Shown one piece after another: positions 61,213 through 64,000 of a stretch of 64,000 nt of DNA. Source of the DNA: Streptococcus constellatus subsp. constellatus. Its GTDB lineage: Bacteria; Bacillota; Bacilli; Lactobacillales; Streptococcaceae. The stretch is taken from the NCBI RefSeq assembly GCF_023167545.1, contig NZ_AP014647.1:1364001-1428000 (forward strand). Reading direction: 5' to 3'. Position 1 is the first letter of the stretch. The number at the start of each line of letters is the position of its first letter. Both the position numbers and the translations under genes were made by a program. Below the pieces are notes generated by a model, which was given only the letters and a program-made list of their open reading frames with translations, did no database searches and was not told the origin of the DNA.

Positions 61213-63402
61213 CTACAATTCTACTTTAGCAACAACTGTTTTCGCTGCTACTTTGCCGAATGTTTCAACAGTTACAGATCTAATAGCTTGTGCATTTGTG
61301 AAGACAACAACCGTTGAAGTCTCACGACCTGCTGCTTTGATCGCTTCCAAATCAGCAGTTACAAGCAAATCACCAGCTGCTACTTTTTGTCCCTCTGCTA
61401 CATGCACTTCAAATGGTTTACCTTCAAGACTGACTGTATCAAGTCCGATATGAACAAGCACTTCAAGACCATTATCAGTCAAGAGACCGAGAGCGTGCTT
61501 TGTAGGGAAAATGCTGCTAACCGTACCTGCTACTGGTGAGTAAATCTTGCCATTTTCAGGTTCAACAGCAAATCCGTCACCCATCATTTTTTGAGAGAAA
61601 ACTGGATCTTTGACATCTGTAATCGCAATCACTTCACCGTCTGCGACTGTCTCAACTTCTTCTGTCACACCTTTGTAGTTCGCTTCGGCAGCTTGTGAAG
61701 CTGTCATTTGGCTCGGAAGAGTTTCGGGAATCACTTCGCCTGAGTCAAGTAAGTCTTGAATGTCAGATTTCAAAACATCCGCTTTCGGACCATAAATGGC
61801 TTGAACACCTTGACCTTTCATCACCAAGCCCATAGCTCCTTCGGCTTTCCATTGCTCTTCTGTACCAACTTTTTCTGCATCTTTAACAGTTACACGAAGA
61901 CGTGTCATACATGCGTCAACATCAACAATGTTTGCACGTCCACCAAGAAGATTGATAATATTCACAGCTTGAGATGCTTCTGCTACTTTGCCACCAGCTG
62001 GGGCAGACGAAGGACTATCTTCTCCATCAGCTGTTTCATAGTTTCCGTTACGTCCTGGAGTTGCGTAGTTAAATTTCTTAATCATGAAGTTGGCAATAAA
62101 ATACATTCCAACTGCAAAGAGCACTGTTACCCAAACAAAATTAATAATATCCATACCCAAACCAGCATTGATGGCTAGTGGAGTACGAGTCAGAAATTCG
62201 ATTGAACCAAATGAGTGCATACGCAAGTGAACAATATCTGCCATAGCAAAGGCTAACCCTTGCACAACAGCATACACCAAATAAAGAGGTGTTGCAACAA
62301 ACATAAACATGTATTCAATTGGTTCTGTAACACCTGTTAAGAAAGTTGCAAGTCCTGTTGCAATCATCATCCCTTTGTATTTATGTTTCTTATCATCATC
62401 TACATTTCGATAAATTGCAAAGGCAACCCCCATCAAAATACCAAATGAACCAATCATTTGCCCAACTTTAAAACGAGCTGGAGTAATACTATTTAGAAGA
62501 TGTTGATATTGGTCAGCGTGTGAACCTTTTAAATTAACAAGGTCTGTTACCCAAGCCAACCATAATGGATCTTGACCAAATACAGTCGTTCCTTTAGCAG
62601 CCCCTGTCAACACTTCATATGTCCCACCTAATTGAGTATAGTTGATTGGAATTGTCAACATATGGTGAAGTCCAAATGGTAAAAGAAGACGTTCTAAAGT
62701 ACCAAACAAGAATGGTGCGAGAATTGGAGCTGTCTTTTGAGAGTTAGCAATCCAAATACCAAAATTGTTGATTCCAGTTTGAACAACTGGCCAAAATACT
62801 GCAAGAATCAAAGCCACAATTGTAGAACGCAAAATAACAACGAATGGCACAAACCGTTTACCATTAAAGAATGAAAGCGCATCTGGTAATTTACGGTAAT
62901 TATAATATTTGTTGTAAGCAGTTGCTCCAACAAAACCGGCAATGATACCAACAAACACCCCCATATTAAGAGCAGGAGCTTCAAGTACACTTACAAAATA
63001 ATCAGCCACCTTAATGGTTCCACCAAAGACAGTTTTTACAGTAGCTCCTTGTTTTGTAAGAAGGTCTGAAGTTACTCCAAAAAAGACCCCTGTAATACGG
63101 TTAATTAAAATAAATGAAAGTCCGGCCGCAAATGCACCACCAGCACGTTCCTTTGCCCAGCTACCTCCAATAGCTAATGCAAACAAAATGTGAAGGTTTC
63201 CGATAACTCCCCAACCAATTTGCTCAAGAATACCGCCTGTTGTAACAAGAGCAGCTACGTTTGGATTGATCATTGGAATTGACTTACCAATACTGATCAT
63301 CAAACCAGCCGCGGGCATTACTGCGATAACGACCATCAGAGCTTTTCCGAATTTTTGCCAAAATTCGAAACTGAATATGTTTTTGAATGTCTCTTTCATC
63401 AT
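61213..63402 (-). CDS. ptsG: PTS glucose transporter, EIICBA
   Basis: Glucose-family phosphotransferase permease of 729 residues. The IIC domain (about 1-430) has the membrane helices and the GITEPIEY-type motif (TGVTEPIEYMFMFV). The IIB domain has the phospho-cysteine in VDACMTRLRVTV near 495. The IIA domain has the active His in VLVHIGLDTVSLEG near 655. The order IIC-IIB-IIA is the fused form typical of streptococci. Two cre sites and a good promoter upstream imply CcpA control. Maltose or trehalose transport cannot be excluded. Confidence 0.93.
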   Translation of the reverse strand: MMKETFKNIFSFEFWQKFGKALMVVIAVMPAAGLMISIGKSIPMINPNVAALVTTGGILEQIGWGVIGNLHILFALAIGGSWAKERAGGAFAAGLSFILINRITGVFFGVTSDLLTKQGATVKTVFGGTIKVADYFVSVLEAPALNMGVFVGIIAGFVGATAYNKYYNYRKLPDALSFFNGKRFVPFVVILRSTIVALILAVFWPVVQTGINNFGIWIANSQKTAPILAPFLFGTLERLLLPFGLHHMLTIPINYTQLGGTYEVLTGAAKGTTVFGQDPLWLAWVTDLVNLKGSHADQYQHLLNSITPARFKVGQMIGSFGILMGVAFAIYRNVDDDKKHKYKGMMIATGLATFLTGVTEPIEYMFMFVATPLYLVYAVVQGLAFAMADIVHLRMHSFGSIEFLTRTPLAINAGLGMDIINFVWVTVLFAVGMYFIANFMIKKFNYATPGRNGNYETADGEDSPSSAPAGGKVAEASQAVNIINLLGGRANIVDVDACMTRLRVTVKDAEKVGTEEQWKAEGAMGLVMKGQGVQAIYGPKADVLKSDIQDLLDSGEVIPETLPSQMTASQAAEANYKGVTEEVETVADGEVIAITDVKDPVFSQKMMGDGFAVEPENGKIYSPVAGTVSSIFPTKHALGLLTDNGLEVLVHIGLDTVSLEGKPFEVHVAEGQKVAAGDLLVTADLEAIKAAGRETSTVVVFTNAQAIRSVTVETFGKVAAKTVVAKVEL

Positions 63403-63426
63403 TCATATCTCCTTATAAAATTTTCC

Positions 63427-63452
63427 GCAAGCGCTTTCCGCAAACGTTTGCA
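63427..63452. promoter_or_regulatory. Two tandem cre sites of ptsG
   Basis: GCAAGCGCTTTCCG (63427-63440) and CGCAAACGTTTGCA (63439-63452) both match the catabolite-responsive element core, the second as a perfect palindrome. They overlap by two bases and lie between the -10 and the start codon, the position for CcpA blockage. Confidence 0.82.
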
Positions 63453-63468
63453 TTTATTTGACTCTTTA

Positions 63469-63496
63469 ATTATATCATATATTTCTATTTTGTAAA
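63469..63496 (-). promoter_or_regulatory. ptsG promoter
   Basis: Minus-strand -35 TTTACA (63491-63496), 16-bp spacer and extended -10 TGATATAAT (hexamer 63469-63474), upstream of the cre pair. Confidence 0.78.
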
Positions 63497-63574
63497 GCGT
63501 TTTTATATAATATTTTAAAAACTTTCCCTATTTTTTACTTGCAAAGTATAACAGATTAAAAAACATCCCCATTA

Positions 63575-63607
63575 GAAAAGTGCAGAAAAACGATATTTCC
63601 TGCACTT
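63575..63607 (-). terminator. Terminator of the response regulator gene
   Basis: AAGTGCAG/CTGCACTT stem (63600-63607 with 63578-63585) after the stop, with TTTTC following on the minus strand. It separates this gene from ptsG. Confidence 0.78.
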
Positions 63608-63612
63608 CACGT

Positions 63613-64000
63613 TTATTCTTGCATAGCATAGCCAACACCACGCACGGTTTTTATGTAACTTTTCTGCCCTGCTATATCAAGTTTACTACGAAGATAACGA
63701 ATATAGACATCAACAACATTTGTTTCAACTGCTCCTTCGTATTTCCAAACGCGCTCTAACAGCTGTTCACGGCTTAAAGCCTGATGACTGCCCATCAGCG
63801 TTGCTAACAAATCATACTCTCTTCTAGTCAAGGAAATTATTTCATTCCCTCGATATACAGTATGATTTTGCACGTCAATGCGAAGATTCCGATAAGATGT
63901 TGAAACTTTCATCTGACTACAATGATGATCAATAAAATCACGCCCACGAAAAATAGCAGAAATTTTTTCGACCAAGTCCATCGCAATGAAAGGCTCTATC
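63613..64000 (-). CDS. OmpR-family response regulator, CovR-like (3' part; gene continues past the window)
   Basis: The window holds the end of the receiver domain and the whole winged-helix domain. ISLTRREYDLLATLMGSHQALSREQLLERVWKYEGAVETNVVDVYIRYLRSKLD and the end YIKTVRGVGYAMQE resemble streptococcal CovR/CsrR. The frame stays open to the last base, so the start lies outside. The receiver's usual KPF reads EPF here: the codon before Pro-Phe is GAG. If correct, the conserved signalling Lys is replaced by Glu, so phosphorylation may not work normally. Confidence 0.82.
   Translation of the reverse strand, partial: IEPFIAMDLVEKISAIFRGRDFIDHHCSQMKVSTSYRNLRIDVQNHTVYRGNEIISLTRREYDLLATLMGSHQALSREQLLERVWKYEGAVETNVVDVYIRYLRSKLDIAGQKSYIKTVRGVGYAMQE

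Noticed and set aside
61756..62178. 140-codon plus-strand frame inside ptsG
   Set aside because: Antisense to the conserved IIB/IIC region; the Cys/Phe-rich composition is an artefact of reverse reading.

Overview
This window is a stretch of low-GC Firmicute chromosome that reads as Streptococcus, probably from the mitis/sanguinis/anginosus side of the genus. The evidence is the set of streptococcal gene blocks (recN-argR-tlyA-ispA-xseB-xseA; scpA-scpB-rluB-yidD; nrdR-dnaB-dnaI-der; murC-GNAT-mltG-greA), a Vex-type ABC exporter, FeoA with two SH3-like repeats, a fused PtsG IICBA and a CovR-like regulator. Most genes lie on the minus strand. The species cannot be fixed from the sequence alone.

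Layout. 1-2.8 kb: gpmA, the peroxide regulator perR, the nucleoid protein HU and a DegV fatty-acid-binding protein. 3.0-6.7 kb (plus): a four-gene iron-chelate ABC importer. 6.7-15 kb (minus): a metallophosphatase and a long run of DNA repair, isoprenoid and folate housekeeping genes. 15.2-18.6 kb (plus): a Vex123-like exporter behind a candidate CiaR-type site. 19-22.5 kb: a ClbS/DfsB-like protein and the ferrous-iron system feoA-feoB plus a 45-residue Cys-rich partner. 22.6-28 kb: YkuJ family protein, clpE with a CtsR operator, a GyrI-like protein, a frameshifted WYL regulator, a NUDIX hydrolase and a DUF1827 protein. 28-29.1 kb: a decayed IS982-type element with both 13-bp ends and a truncated membrane-protein gene beside it. 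29.2-33.4 kb: tRNA wobble-modification genes, an O6-alkylguanine transferase-like protein, a PAP2 phosphatase, riboflavin transporter ribU under an FMN riboswitch, trmL, and a promoter-hairpin transcript upstream of trmL. 33.5-36.4 kb (plus): the TrkA/TrkH potassium system. 36.4-44.7 kb: chromosome segregation, c-di-AMP binding, nucleotide sanitation and cell-wall precursor genes. 44.8-46 kb (plus): acylphosphatase and YidC. 46-59.6 kb (minus): greA, mltG, murC, SNF2 helicase, der and primosome genes. 59.8-64 kb: a Ser-rich lipoprotein, an EEP-family nuclease/phosphatase, the glucose PTS transporter and the 3' part of a response regulator that runs off the window.

How it works together. Iron handling recurs: two importers, the Fur-family regulator PerR with a candidate box at its own promoter, and a palindrome at the feoA promoter. 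Envelope and division functions form a second theme (murI, murC, mltG, yidC, PAP2, Vex). Genome maintenance forms a third (recN, xseAB, scpAB, dnaB/dnaI, HU, a SNF2 helicase).

The least explained pieces are: the ~100-nt promoter-to-terminator transcript upstream of trmL; an 84-codon small membrane-protein frame split by one in-frame TAA between der and the helicase gene; the CiaR-like site before the Vex operon; a ribU promoter nested in the trmL terminator; and a family of hairpin-ended intergenic repeats. I found no tRNA, rRNA, CRISPR array or prophage.
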